From Zanthoxylum bungeanum (lineage: Eukaryota > Streptophyta > Magnoliopsida > Sapindales > Rutaceae), in NCBI GenBank assembly GCA_019454045.1, contig SKCR01047724.1:1-64000 (forward strand): a stretch of 64,000 nucleotides of DNA. The letters run 5' to 3'. Shown in pieces: positions 47,289 through 58,829 of this stretch (positions are counted from its first letter, which is position 1; each line of letters begins with the position of its first letter). The position numbers were made by a program, and so were the translations under genes. Below the pieces are notes generated by a model, which was not told the DNA's origin, did no database searches, and saw only the letters and a list, made by a program, of their open reading frames with translations.

Positions 47289-48831
47289 TCATAGCCAATC
47301 ACTCAAGTATCTAACACCTGAACTATGTACGTGTCGTTCAAACTTCGGCTGAGAAATAACTTTCGTCAGCGGATCTGCAATGTTGTCATCTGAAGCGATC
47401 TTTTCGATCTTCACATCGCCATGATGTATGATCTCACGTATCAAATGGAAATGTCGAAGTACATGCTTGGATCGTTGATGAGATCGCAGTTCCTTAGCCT
47501 GCGTTATAGCCCCGTTATTGTCACAATACAAAGGAACGGGCTCAACTACTAACGAAACTACTCCTAATCCAATTAGGAATTTATGGATCCAAACTGCTTC
47601 TTTTGCTGCCTCAGCTGCATCGATATATTCCACTTCTGTTGTTGAATCAGCAACAGTCTCTTGCTTGGAAGATTTCCAGCTCACTGCTCCGTTGGTTCTC
47701 CATCTTCATAGACTAAGAAGGCATCCTTAGTTCATCTAAGATACTTAAGGATGTTCTTAACAGCAATCCAGTGACCATCACCTGGATCGGCCTGATAGCG
47801 ACTACACATGCTCAAAGCATATGAGACATCAGGTCGTGTACATATCATGGCATACATGATCGATCCGAATGTAGATGCAAACAGGATCTGACTCATGTTA
47901 TCTCTCTCATCTTGAGTTTTAGGACACAAGTCCTTCGATAGAGAGACACAATGTGACACTGGAAGCAGTCCCCTCTTAGACTGATCCATGTTGAATCTCT
48001 TCAATACTTTGTCAATGTACGAGCTCTGAGAGAGTCCAAACAGCTTTCTAGATATATCCCGGTAGATCCTTATTCCCAGAATTAAGGCTGCTTATCCCAG
48101 ATCATTCATGGAGAATTCTAATGAAAGCCAAGCTTTCACCGATTGTAGCATGGGAATGTCATTGCCAATAAGCAATACATCATCAACGTAAAGGACGATG
48201 AATTTCAGTGCACTCCCACTAACCTTCTTATATACACAAGAATCATCTTCATTTTGAATGAAATCATATTCTTTTATGATCTTATCAAAACGTTGGTTCC
48301 AAGAACGCGATGCTTGCTTCCATCCATAAATGGATTGATTTAACTTGTAAACCTTGTTTGCATATTTTGGTACGATAAAACCACCAGGCTGTTGCATATA
48401 AACATCCTCCAAAAGGTTTCCGTTAAGTAAAGCGGTTTTGACGTCCATCTGCCATATTTCATAATCGAAATATGCAGCAATAGCAAGCATTATCTGAATG
48501 GATTTAATCAAGGCAACATGTGAAAAGGTTTCATCGTAATCGACACCATGTCGTTGACGATACCCTTTCGCTACAAGCCTATCTTTGTACGTTTATATGT
48601 TGCCATCCATGTCTGTCTTCCTTTTGAAGACCTATTTACAACCAATTGGCTTAACGCCTTCTGGTGCATCAACCAGTGTCCAAACTTGGTTGGTATACAT
48701 GGAATCCATTTCAGACTTCATGGCATCTTGCTATAAAGCAAAGTCGATATCTTATATCGCTTCCTCATACGTAGCCTGCTTATTATCCTCAATAAGATCA
48801 ATATCTACATGAGGTGAGATTAGAAACCCAT
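47289..48831 (-). pseudogene. RNase H and reverse transcriptase of element C
   Basis: The RNase H frame is open at 47684-47289, with D-S-T-T-E-V-E-Y, then Y-C-D-N-N-G-A-I and H-Q-R-S-K-H-V-L-R, typical of the Angela lineage. Reverse transcriptase is open at 48511-48092 (W-Q-M-D-V-K-T-A-L-L-N-G-N-L, YVDD encoded at 48190-48179) and 48004-47732. Frameshifts separate the three parts. The sequence is the best preserved of the family here but cannot be translated as one protein. Confidence 0.88.
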
Positions 48832-51667
48832 TGTGGGGACACAGGATCTGGGCGACGCATGCTGTCCCGGGCTCGTGGCCCGGTCGGGAGTACGGAGTAG
48901 CCACGGGGGACTAAACCGGAGAATGATGGAGTCGCCACCCGGTGTGAACCGGGAAAAATAAGATTTAAGGCCGCACTCACCCCTCGCAAGGGAAGACCTT
49001 AAACCGTTGGGTTCGAAATGGTCCATTACTTATGTCACTTGTAATGAAAGGATTTATGTAATAATTTAATCAAGTTTAAGTAACACTTATTTCTAAGAGT
49101 ATCATGCTTCTAAATTCACATGCATACATCAACAAGTTCATCACAACATGCAACATCTCATGGCAATCTCATGAACATTTCTCAATCATATGACTAAGAA
49201 CAACCTAATCATGCTTGAATACTATCTCATGAACATATTAACCAAATAACATGCTAACAGCCTAATCATGCTTGAATATCATCCCAAGAACACATAGAAT
49301 AGATAAATGCAGGAATACAAATAATATGATTGGCTACATAATACAAGAAAGATCAACCAAGAGGAAATATGCATGAATATGATGAGACAGACTCAGTTCA
49401 GTGTGTGCGCGTTCGTGTAGCGTTCGTAAACGCGTTCGAACGGTAAACAGAAGGTTTGCGTTAGTATAGCGTTTGAGAACGCGTTCGAACGGAACCAGAC
49501 CTGATGCATGATAAGACTAAGAAAGTACGTATGCGTTCGCGTAGCGTTCGAGAACGCGTTCGAACGGAACCAGACCTGATGCATGCTAAGACTAAGAAAG
49601 TGCGTGTGCGTTCGCGTAGCGTTTGTAAAACTCGTTCAAACGGGAAACAGAAGATTCACGTTCGTATAGCGTTCGATAACGCGTTCGAACGGATCCAGAC
49701 CTGATGAAACAAAATGCATGCGCGTTCGAGTAGCGTTTGTAAAAAGCGTTCGAACGGAAAACAGAAGGGTCGCGTTCGTATAGCGTTTGATAACGCGTTC
49801 GAACGGGAACTGACCTGATGCATAAAATGTGATGCAATACATACATAAAAAAGCAAATAGCGAAATATGAGGCGCGGTGAAGCATCGTGGCAAAGGATTT
49901 TAACCTCTTCAATTAGAGGACCTTTCATCATACTTACTAAGCCCATGCGCTTATCTCAATGCATATAAAATAAAGACAATCATATCAAACTTAGTATATC
50001 CGATTGAACATATCTTGCATTCAACCGAACACACATCAACCGGCGCGGCAAAAGCATCGTGGTAAAGGATTTTAACCCCTCCAAATAAGGGACCTTTAAT
50101 CCGACTTACTAAGCCCATGCGCTCGGTTGTATCACACATACAAAAGTAACATGCAGAATTCAAATAACGAAAAATAATAAACCGAAGCAACATAAAACAA
50201 AAGAGTGTGCCGTTTACTCAAGTGGTACGTGGAGTTGTATCCCGAGTACAGATCATACTACCGTCCATTCGGAATCGGCTATGAAATTTATGTCATGGTT
50301 TCCATCCTATATACCACAAGAGACGACACTTTTCCATTCATCCAATACCCACAACACACATCATACACAAACAAGATTCAACAAATAATAAAATACGATC
50401 AATAAATAAAAAAAATCAAATAAAGATGAGTGTGAAAAGTACCCTCAGGTCTAACCTTTTAAATCACCTCTCGGATGTACGGCACACGATCGTCGGAAGG
50501 GTGGATGCTCCGCAACTCTTCCGGTTCACTGGTTCACTGCTCTCGTTCGTTGTCTCACCGTTTGGAGTCGTCGTTCTCCGTCTTTTGCTGCTGCTTTTGA
50601 CTCCGATTCGCTGCCGTTTTGCTACTGTTCTGCTGCTGTATTTTAGTTACTGTTCTTGGGATGTTTTGGCTACTGTTTTGGGTGTGATTTTTGGTGGTGT
50701 TATGGTGTGGTTCGGGGACTGTTTTGATGAGGTAAAGGGGCTGTTCAGGATATGTTTTGGTCAAGGCAATGAAGGTTCTTTGGTTTGTGATCTTCGATTA
50801 TTGAGAGTGAGGGAGAGTTGTGTCAATAAGCTTTGGGTGTTTCTTGTGGGTGTTGTGATTTTCGTGTGAGTTGTGTGTATGAGCTTGGGTGTTTCTTGTG
50901 TGAATGAGCTAGGGGAAATGGGTTGGAAATTCTTTGCTTCTTTTCTTGTAATGGGCGTGCACTAGGGGGAATGCCTTGGAGAGGTGTTGTTTATATAGAG
51001 AATGGCTAGGGCTTCACCTTGTCTCACAAGGAAGGGATTTGACATTAAAGGGAGGATTTGATTTGGTGTTGGACAAGGAAAGCAAGGGATTTGATGGGGA
51101 CAAATTTGGCTAGATGAGGAATACAATATTTTTAATTGGTTATGATTGATTTTAATTAGGCATGACATCTTTTTAATTTAGTATGTGATTTTGTTTAGTT
51201 AGGAAGTTAATATATTTGATTTGTCTTAATTAGGTATGATTATATTTTATGTTTTATTTAATTGGTAAATGGTTTAAATATTTTATTTAATTCAATGTTT
51301 AATTTAATTAAGATTTAATTTAATTTCCCATGTGTTTTAAATGTGTTTTATTAATTGGGATGTGTTTTATGGGCTTTGGTGGGTTAATTGGGCTTGGGTG
51401 TGAGGCTAGCAGCAAAACCAGAATTACCGACACCGTTCAAACGCCTCCTCGAACGCGGCACGAACGCCCGTAATCTGTTTGACGTTCGAACGAAGTAACG
51501 AACGCATCACAAACGAAAACAGTGAACTTGTGAAATGAATCCGATGACGTACTTATTCTGAATTTCCCCTTCCGACGTCCGTTTCTCGTGACTTCCGTGA
51601 CTTAAAAGGTAGTGCCTCCAAATGAGACTCATCATAGGGACTTATATGCAAAAATGCAGTGCCTACA
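48832..51667 (-). repeat. Solo LTR, probably Gypsy Tat/Ogre-like (2836 bp)
   Basis: The unit starts TGTGGGGACAC and ends GTGCCTACA, and is flanked by a perfect duplication CCCAT (48827-48831, 51668-51672). Bases near 48930 (GGAGTCGCCACCCGGTG) are of a type common in Tat/Ogre elements. A minus-strand TATATAAA near 50988-50996 suggests leftward transcription, though strand is not certain. It carries a palindrome-rich minisatellite at 49404-49830 and a duplicated 75-base block (49872 and 50041). The 147-codon frame at 50426-50869 is not supported as a gene. Confidence 0.8.
49404..49830. repeat. Minisatellite with CGTTCGAACG palindromes
   Basis: About seven units of 50-60 bases form an alternating pattern. 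Each holds GCGTTCG, TAGCGTTYG, then a CGCGTTCGAACGG-type palindrome. One unit type ends with AAACAGAAGG, the other with CCAGACCTGATGCATG, so the higher-order period is about 110-125 bases. Related TTCGAAC and AACGCC words recur at 51435-51530 in the same LTR. Confidence 0.75.
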
Positions 51668-51672
51668 CCCAT

Positions 51673-52265
51673 ATACCTCTCAGGTTATTTTCTCTGACTC
51701 TCTGATCTACGCAGTTCTTGTGTATTAGAAGATTGTGGTACAGTCTTATCCCTGATGAACTGTTCGTGTTCCGTGAGGGAATCTGTGCCAGGAACAGTAT
51801 CACTACAATTTTCATCAAGTTCTAATTTCCTCCCACTTACCACTGCATTTAGGAATTCCTTTTCGAGGAAAACCATATGGAGAGCAACAAATACCTTGTT
51901 CTCTTGTGGGTTGTAGAAGTAATATCCTTTGGTTTCCCTAGGATAACCTACAAATAGGCACTTATCCGATTTGGGTTCTAGTTTGGTATCATCCAAACGT
52001 TTAACGTATGCCAAACATCCCCAAATCTTCAGGAATGAGAAACCCGGTTTCTTTCCTGTCCATATTTCATATGGAGTCTCTCCAACAGACTTTGACGGAA
52101 CCTTATTTAAAATAAGTATTGCATTGTTCAATGCGTATCCCCATAAGGAAATTGGTAGCTCAGTGCGACTCATCATTGACCTTACCATGTCCAACAAAGT
52201 TCGATTTCTCATTTCGGATACACCATTCAGTTGAGGTGTTCCGGGAGGAGTCCAGTGTGAAAGAA
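51673..52265 (-). pseudogene. Integrase C-terminal part and linker of element C
   Basis: A frame of 175 codons is open at 52212-51685. It begins inside the integrase core (M-R-N-R-T-L-L-D-M-V-R-S-M-M) and runs through G-Y-A-L-N-N-A and W-G-C-L-A-Y-V-K to the variable linker. The matching 5' part lies beyond the CACTA insertion at 55529 onward. The catalytic glutamate region of the core falls near the insertion point. Confidence 0.85.
52263..52265. repeat. Left target duplication of the CACTA element
   Basis: GAA, repeated at 55526-55528; CACTA elements make 3-base duplications. Confidence 0.8.
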
Positions 52266-52774
52266 CACTACAAGAAAAATGCGAAATAGAGATGAAAATA
52301 TCTGTCTCTAATCCGTCGCTACTGGACTTTAGCGACGGAACAGAGACGAAACTTTTCTGTCTCTGTTTTATTGGTCGTAAAAAAATATAGCGACAGAAAT
52401 CTTATTTCCGTCGTTATATTTTACGACGGAAAATTCTGTCGCCAATATAGAAACAGATTAATTTTATGTGTCAATATAGTGACGAAAATGTCCGTCGTAA
52501 AATAGCGACGGAATTGTCCATCACTATTTAGCGACGGAAAATTCCATCGCTAATCAGTAGCAATGAATTTATAAACATGTTTTTTTAATAAATTTTTTTT
52601 TAAAATATTAAAGAAATTAATTTATTTTAAATAATATTAATATTAGAGTAAAATTATAAAATAAATATATTAATTACTTAAATTATAAAATAAATACAAC
52701 AAATATTAAAATAAAAATTTTATTACATAAAAGTTATATGTAAAAAAGTACAACATAAAATAAATACATAAAAC

Positions 52775-54600
52775 TTAATTCTCCTTATCTCTCTGCTCAC
52801 AATCAGTCGGAGGATGAGGTGGACCTGAAGAGGAAGGCTGTGAACTTAAGTCTCTCATCATTTGAAAATACCGCTCCATATCTGCCATCTTCTGTTTGAG
52901 ATCAAGCACTTTTTCATTTCTCTTCCGCTGCTCTTCCTCTAGTTGGCGGTATATCTCTTCATTTCTCATTCGTTGCTCTTCATCCAGTCGTTGTTGTATA
53001 GTCTACATTTCAATCCTAACTCGCTCTTGTACCAGCTGCTCAAATGTATCATCAAAAGTCGTACCGTATTGTGATCAACCTGAGCTGTGTTACGAATCCG
53101 GATATGAAAGTGATGCAAGAGAGCCGAGACCGTACACTCGGTGCTTCTTAGTATCCACTCTAACCAAATCTAAGTATAGGCGATTGGTGTCAAGCTGAGT
53201 CTCAGTTGGCTCACCAGACTCCTCTGATAATTGAGATGCAATCGCTATCATTTGCTGCACAGCAGCCTACCATTAATAAAAAATATATATAAGAAAGCAA
53301 AAATGATTTTGAAAAGAAAAAAATTAAAAATATATAATTTATAAATAAAAATTTACATTAATGTCGCTTGATCTCTTGTCAATAAAAGTACCATCCTTCT
53401 TTGTGTGCATATGCTTAAACACCTCATAGCTTGTGGGTGCACGTCCTAACTGAGATTCCTATTTAAAAAAAAAAAATTATTAAATTAGAATAATAAAGTA
53501 ATAAAAAATATTTGCATGTTAAGAAAATCTAACCATATCAATAGAATATTGGATGGTAGACCTCGAGTCACCGTCTGTGTGTTTAGAAATACCCGATCCT
53601 TCTCCACCATTCTCAGTGTTTCTATTTTTTGATGCTTGCTGAGATTTTAATTTAAACACTGTACTACTCCAATACTCCTGCCATTTGCATGTTTAAAAAA
53701 TCTCTAACCATATCAATAGAATATTGAATGGTAGACCTCGAGCCACCGGTGTGTTTAGAAATACCCGATCATTCTCCACCATTCTCAGTGTTTTCTATTT
53801 TTTGATGCTTGCTAAGATTTTAATTTAAACAATGTACTACTCCAATACTCCTGTCATTTGTTCCAAACATTATCTGGAACGCATAGTGGCTTCCCTCCTT
53901 CTTTATATTTATAGCGCCATTTACAGAGTTTTATTGTTTATACCGATTCTGACACACATTATTTCATGTAGTCCTAACAGCGACCGCATGCGCAGAATCC
54001 CACTCATAAAATTCTGTAAAAAGTAATAAGAATTTGAATAAATAATTTGTAATCAACAATGACAAATAATACATTACATATAATAATAATATACCTGAAA
54101 TTCATCACAATAGTACTCTTTTATTTCTTTAGGCACTTTAGCCCACTGTGTGCCCTCCTCTGCAAATTTCTCCTTAAATATTTCTCCTATCCTGCGAGAG
54201 GCCGAATGTATGAACCTGCATATAAAATAGTAAATAAATATTTAGATTTGTTTAATAATAATAAAAATAAATAATAATAATAATAATATTATAATACCAA
54301 CAATGACAACAACAACAAATACAATAATAATAATAATAATATAAACTTTCGCGAAAATCATACTGATCATGAGTAGCAGGTATAATCAAAAGTTTGGTAC
54401 AACTCATTAAACTTTGTGCTGCTTGAGATGATCTAGCTGAAGTCGATCATGCTGATGTATGAGAAGTAGAAATATGGGTAGGTGGGACTGCAGAGGGTCT
54501 ATTGTCCTCTGGTGTGGAATGTGATGAGGATCTTTGGCCTGACCGCTCAACATCATCGTCCTCGGCCAGCTGGCTGTCCTCCCGTACCATATCTATAATC
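52775..54600 (-). pseudogene. Exon-like pieces of a CACTA (Ptta/En/Spm type) protein
   Basis: On the minus strand the clearest piece is 52969-52775, ending in a stop. It has a charged, heptad-like stretch (R-Q-L-E-E-E-Q-R-K-R-N-E-K) and a proline-serine tail, like the C-terminus of plant En/Spm-associated proteins. Further pieces lie near 53100-53280, 53370-53460, 54090-54220 (with F-A-E-E-G-T-Q-W-A-K-V-P) and 54350-54596 (acidic, S-rich). A 165-base tandem duplication (53524-53690 and 53698-53860) breaks the middle. I cannot join them into one gene with confidence. Confidence 0.5.
53524..53860. repeat. Tandem duplication inside the CACTA element
   Basis: Copies of about 165 bases at 53524-53690 and 53698-53860 share AACCATATCAATAGAATATT, then the block with TTCTCCACCATTCTCAG. 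They differ at several bases and short indels. Confidence 0.8.
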
Positions 54601-55081
54601 AATATACATATTTAAAAACCAGTGCTTTTTTAACATTTAAAAAGAGTAAAACCACTGTCAAAATAAAACACATTTTCATTACAATAAGCAGATAAGAAAG
54701 TTGAATCATGTACCAAAAGTCCATTTTCCAACTAAAAAAGAAAATAAATATCATTGTCATAATTTGATAGTATTCCTCACATTTTACAAGCATCCTAATA
54801 ATTAGTTTTAATAGCACTTTATTTTAGTGATTAATAATCCAAAACTTAATCACATCAAACTTTAAACCTTTATTGGATTTGCATCCACTATGTTAGTTAC
54901 CGATTCATTACTTTTCACAGTAAACTCAAATTTTGGCTTGAATGCAAATTCGTGACTCATCACATGGAACAACCCAAATTCTAAAAACTAGTAACAAATT
55001 ACTTCTACAAAGAAAAAAAACACTTGGATTGCAGTTTTTTTAAATATTTTTTTTCCAACCTCTAATTTATTTTTATTTTTT

Positions 55082-55190
55082 GGATTGCAGCAGCAGCTGC
55101 TATATTGCAGCAGCAGCAGCTGCTATATTACAACAACAGCAGCTGCTGCTGTAATATAGCAGCAGCTGCTGCTGCACCTGCCTGCAATCC
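55082..55190. repeat. CAG/CTG-rich inverted repeat in the CACTA element
   Basis: The sequence starts GGATTGCAG and ends CTGCAATCC. In between, CAGCAG and CTGCTG blocks alternate with TATATT/AATATA spacers, so the whole 109 bases can fold on itself. No reading frame is involved. Confidence 0.75.
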
Positions 55191-55525
55191 ATAATACCAA
55201 CATTCCATTTATCTCACACACCAATTTCCAACTCACAAATCCATTATGTCGCTAATATAGAGACGGAATGGATATCTGTCGCTAAATATAGCAACATAAT
55301 GGATTTCCGTCGCTATATATAGCGACGAACTGAGAAATCCGTTGTTTATTCCGTCGCTGTTGTTCCGCTATTCCATTACCACGACAATTATTTACGGAAT
55401 TGCTCCCGTCATTAAATTCTGTCACGAATTTGTAATCCATTTCAATTCCGTCGCTATGCCGTTTCAAAATTTGAAACAGAATTTTCCGTTGCTAATTCCG
55501 TTGCTAAATCTATTTTCTTGTAGTA

Positions 55526-55528
55526 GAA
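55526..55528. repeat. Right target duplication of the CACTA element
   Basis: GAA, as at 52263-52265. Confidence 0.8.
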
Positions 55529-56845
55529 TACCATACTCTTTCAAGTAATCAAGAAACTCATTGCTCAAGTATTCTCCACCACGGTCAGACCGTAATGTTT
55601 TAATACTTTTTGCCGATCTGTTTTTCTACTTCGTGTCGAAACTCTTTGAATTTCTCAAAAGTTTCCGACTTGTGTCTCATAAGATACACATAATCATTCG
55701 TAAAAGTTACGAAGTATTCATATCCACCTCTATCCTTGCTAGACATGGGCCCACATACGTCACTATGAACGAGGGCTAACAGTTTAGTGGCACGAACACC
55801 TTTACCGCTAAAAGGCGTTTTAGGCATTTTTCCTAATAAACAAGATTCGCAGACATCATATGAATTAGTATCAAATCCATCCAAGTATCCATTCTTCGAA
55901 AGAGTGGATATACGAGTATTGTTAATGTGTCCCAGACGACAATGCCATAGATAAGTTTCATCTGTTTTACTCATTTTGAGCCTTTTGTTTGTCATATTAT
56001 ATGTTTGAGATTCATTTATTTCAAAATATAAAGACCATTATTAGCATCAGCTGTACATATCTCAACATCATCTTTATAAACAAAACACCCAGTGTTTCAG
56101 AATACAAAAATTTACCCGCTTTGGGTCAAACAATATACAGAGATAATGATTCTAGTCAAACTAGGTACGTAATAACAGTCTGATAAAGTAAGTACATGCC
56201 ATGAGGGCAGTTCCAAAATATAGGTCCCTACAGCTAAAATAACGACTCTGGTCCCGTTTCCAACTCGTAGGTCAATCTTGCCTGAGGCCAGTCTCCTGCT
56301 AATCCGCAGATCCTGCACATCGGTACATATATGAGTACCACATCCAGAATCAAAAATCCAATTTTTAAAACTAGAAGTAGACATGTTTATTTCAATAATA
56401 AACATACCTGAAGCCGGAGCCTTGCCCGCCTTAACTTCCTTCAAGTGCACCTTGTACTCACGGCAGTCACGCTTCCAGTGACCCAATTTGCCACACTGTA
56501 GGCAGACATCTTGGGATTTATCATTTGCCTTCCCAGAAGACTTTGATGATTTGGCATTGCCATTTCTTTCTTCTTCTTCACACCTCCAGTAGCCTTCGGC
56601 CAAGCCTTGGCCTTCTGAGATGTCGAAGTGAAATACGCCTCGAGCTTCTCGCCCTTTAGAAGCTCTGGCTCTGCCTCTTTCAGCATCGCCATCAACTCTC
56701 CAAGAGTCTTCTCTTGGTTCATCATATTGTAGTTCATGATGAACCAGCCCCAGTAGTCAGGCAGAGACTGTAAGATCAAATCTATGGAAGTCTCAGCCTC
56801 AAAGGTTATGCCCAGCTGACCTAGCTATTCGATGTCAACAATCAT
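55529..56845 (-). pseudogene. gag, protease and integrase N-terminus of element C
   Basis: The gag frame is open at 56779-56441. The zinc knuckle is intact (C-L-Q-C-G-K-L-G-H-W-K-R-D-C, near 56462-56505). Protease has D-S-G-C (near 56375) in a frame open at 56603-56112. The pre-integrase and integrase start are open at 55995-55600, with W-H-C-R-L-G-H and H-S-D-V-C-G-P. The first part of gag is missing: coding sequence is recognisable up to about 56845, where the inverted LTR begins. Confidence 0.85.
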
Positions 56846-57968
56846 CTGTAAACCGCGTATAAACGTAGTACGAGGTACTTACGTGTTCGGATAGTCCGAC
56901 GACCGAATTTACTGCCAACATATCCGGGGATCTCATGGGTCGCTTCCCAAAGATTCATCGATGACGTATGACTCGCACTCTAAATTAATCTGGGATTAAT
57001 TAGAAGAGAGAGAAAATTAATCTGGGATTAATTGCGGAGATATTTTATCTGGGATAAAATATCATTTAAAGAGAGATAACGATTAATTTGGAATTAATCG
57101 ATTAATTAATATATTCGATATATTAAACGAAATTTGATTTCGACGCGGAATTAAAATTAGATTTTAATTCGGGCGAACGAATTAATTTAGAATTAATTCG
57201 TTAGCGACGTGAATAATAATTATGCTAGGCATGATTATTTAATTAAATTAGATTTAATTACGTCGCAACAAAAATTTTGTTAATTGGAATTAGCGAACCC
57301 AAGCCCGGGATTATTTGCGAGCGCATTCACATTTCGAATTCGAGTGCGGCACGCAAGTCAAATCAAGCGTCAAATCATTAGTCGCATCAAGCTTCAAATC
57401 ATTAGTCACTTTGAGTGATGTGACAACTTGTCACTTGATTTGATTGATTGATTGATGGAGGTTGGTGTGGCTTTTAATGTTTGACTTTTTGAAAGCCAAA
57501 TACACATGAAATGAATTTGAAATTCAAATTAGTGTATTAGATACACTTTAGCCATCAACCAAATTTATCTCTCTCTCACTTCTTCTCCTTTCTCTCCACA
57601 CGCCCAAGGGGCTAAAAATGCTCACTAGTTTTGCTCAAAACCGAGAGCAATGGGAAGCACAATAGTGGGATTTTGTGGTAAAATCACAAGTGCTAGCACA
57701 CTTACGAGACATACGAAGGTGATAGGGAAGTCTACCCATGAGCCGGGAATCGTTTGACGAAGCTCGGAGCTTGACGAAGGAGCACCCATGGCCGAATTGG
57801 AGGGCAGTGGCAGTGAACTGCCGTGACAGTCCAAAGGAGCAGAATTTTGATTTTGTTCGTCGCCGCGTCGCTCAACCTATCGATGTGAGTATTCCGCAAC
57901 TTCGTTGATTTGTATTCGCATATATTTCATGGTTATTTATGATCTTGGGACCTTAATAGAAACCAACA
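56846..57968 (+). repeat. Truncated, inverted LTR closing element C
   Basis: The plus strand matches the reverse complement of the LTR family, for example GTGCGAGTCATACGTCATCG reversed near 56960. It ends AACCAACA at 57968, the true LTR tip. About 1.1 of roughly 2 kb is left, and its orientation is opposite to the LTR at 45535-47275. No primer site follows 57968. Confidence 0.85.
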
Positions 57969-58829
57969 ACACAGCCAAATAAATCACATCTCATGACACA
58001 CCAAGTCCACAAAATAGGTGTTTAAATCCAGCGCCATTGGGACCAAAAATAAACAAAATTGGTTGTATGCTATAATATTCTCCCTCTTAATATAAACTTA
58101 AGAAAAAGCTCTTTTGAGTGAAAGGTTTGTGCCCTTATCTTTCATGTTGGCACATTAGCTCTTTTTCACTTGAGAGTCATTTAAATTATTTTTTTCTTTT
58201 ATTTTAAAAAGGGGATAGCATAAGGTCATCTAATCAAAGGTCACACTATTTAATGTGCAAAGTATGACAGAGATTAGATTGTCAGTTCAAAAACTCATAC
58301 ATACGATCAAGCCTCGAAAACAACAAAAACATGTATGTGAAATACAAGCACAAGATATACTAAGGGTTTCTATCACATACACTTATGCACATATAACATC
58401 AAGAAAAATAAAAGCATATTACACATGTATAACCATATATCCTACGTATCATGATCAAATACAACAAGTTTTTCATGCTCTATCAAGCCACAAAATCTTT
58501 TTACTCTTTTTCATTTTATATATATTTTATATATTTTTCTTTTTGACCCAAAACAGTAAAAGACACAACAAGGCTTGTCATTATCCAATGGTACGTGGAG
58601 TTGTATCTCGAGTGCATATCATACTACCATCCATTGGAATCAGCTATGAAATTAATGTTCAGGTTTCCATCCTATATACCAAGGGACATATAACAAAAAA
58701 AATAAAACACATACGCTCATATGTAGTGAAAATAAAAAGACATGCAATCGTGCAACAAACAAAAAACATAGGCGCGCACACACATATGAAATGAGGAAAC
58801 ATGAATTCAACATTTAAGAAGAGGTTTAC
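57969..58829. other. Repeat scraps without a gene
   Basis: The part 57969-58110 may be the 3' end of another Copia element on the minus strand, with AAGAGGGAGAA as a polypurine-like tract. A block at 58586-58690 matches 50219-50325 in the solo LTR of element C. A 179-codon frame (58255-58794) has repetitive composition and no recognisable domain; I do not call it a gene. Confidence 0.4.

Larger units (their letters stand above)
52266..55525 (-). mobile_element. CACTA (En/Spm) transposon, 3260 bp
   Basis: The left end is CACTACAAGAAAA. The right end is TTTTCTTGTAGTA, whose last base departs from the expected G. Both sides carry dense GCGACGGAA/TTCCGTCGC repeats (52310-52560 and 55245-55505), the subterminal sites a CACTA transposase would bind. 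The 3-base duplication GAA flanks it. The inside holds pieces of a plant CACTA accessory protein but no large transposase, so the copy is non-autonomous. It lies inside the integrase region of element C. Confidence 0.92.
45535..57968 (-). mobile_element. Copia element C (Angela-like) with nested insertions
   Basis: The element is read leftwards. Its pieces are LTR 45535-47275, pol 47276-48831, pol 51673-52265 and integrase/gag 55529-56845, interrupted by a solo LTR and a CACTA transposon. Removing both insertions gives a continuous Copia order (gag, protease, integrase, reverse transcriptase, RNase H). At the right, instead of a leader, primer site and direct 5' LTR, a shortened LTR in inverted orientation is joined at about 56846. 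The flanks (ATGTT left, ACACA right) do not match. Confidence 0.85.

Noticed and set aside
49404..49830. CRISPR-like alternation of repeats and spacers
   Set aside because: The units are degenerate, the spacers are themselves repeated, and the setting is a plant LTR.
50426..50869. Open frame of 147 codons in the Tat-like solo LTR
   Set aside because: It lies wholly inside an LTR, has skewed hydrophobic composition from TTTTG/TGCTG-rich DNA, and shows no domain.
57625..57834. Short minus-strand frame with a possible membrane segment
   Set aside because: It is part of the inverted LTR of element C, which is non-coding.
58255..58794. Open frame of 179 codons
   Set aside because: The composition is low in complexity, part of it is a repeat block shared with 50219-50325, and no family is recognisable.
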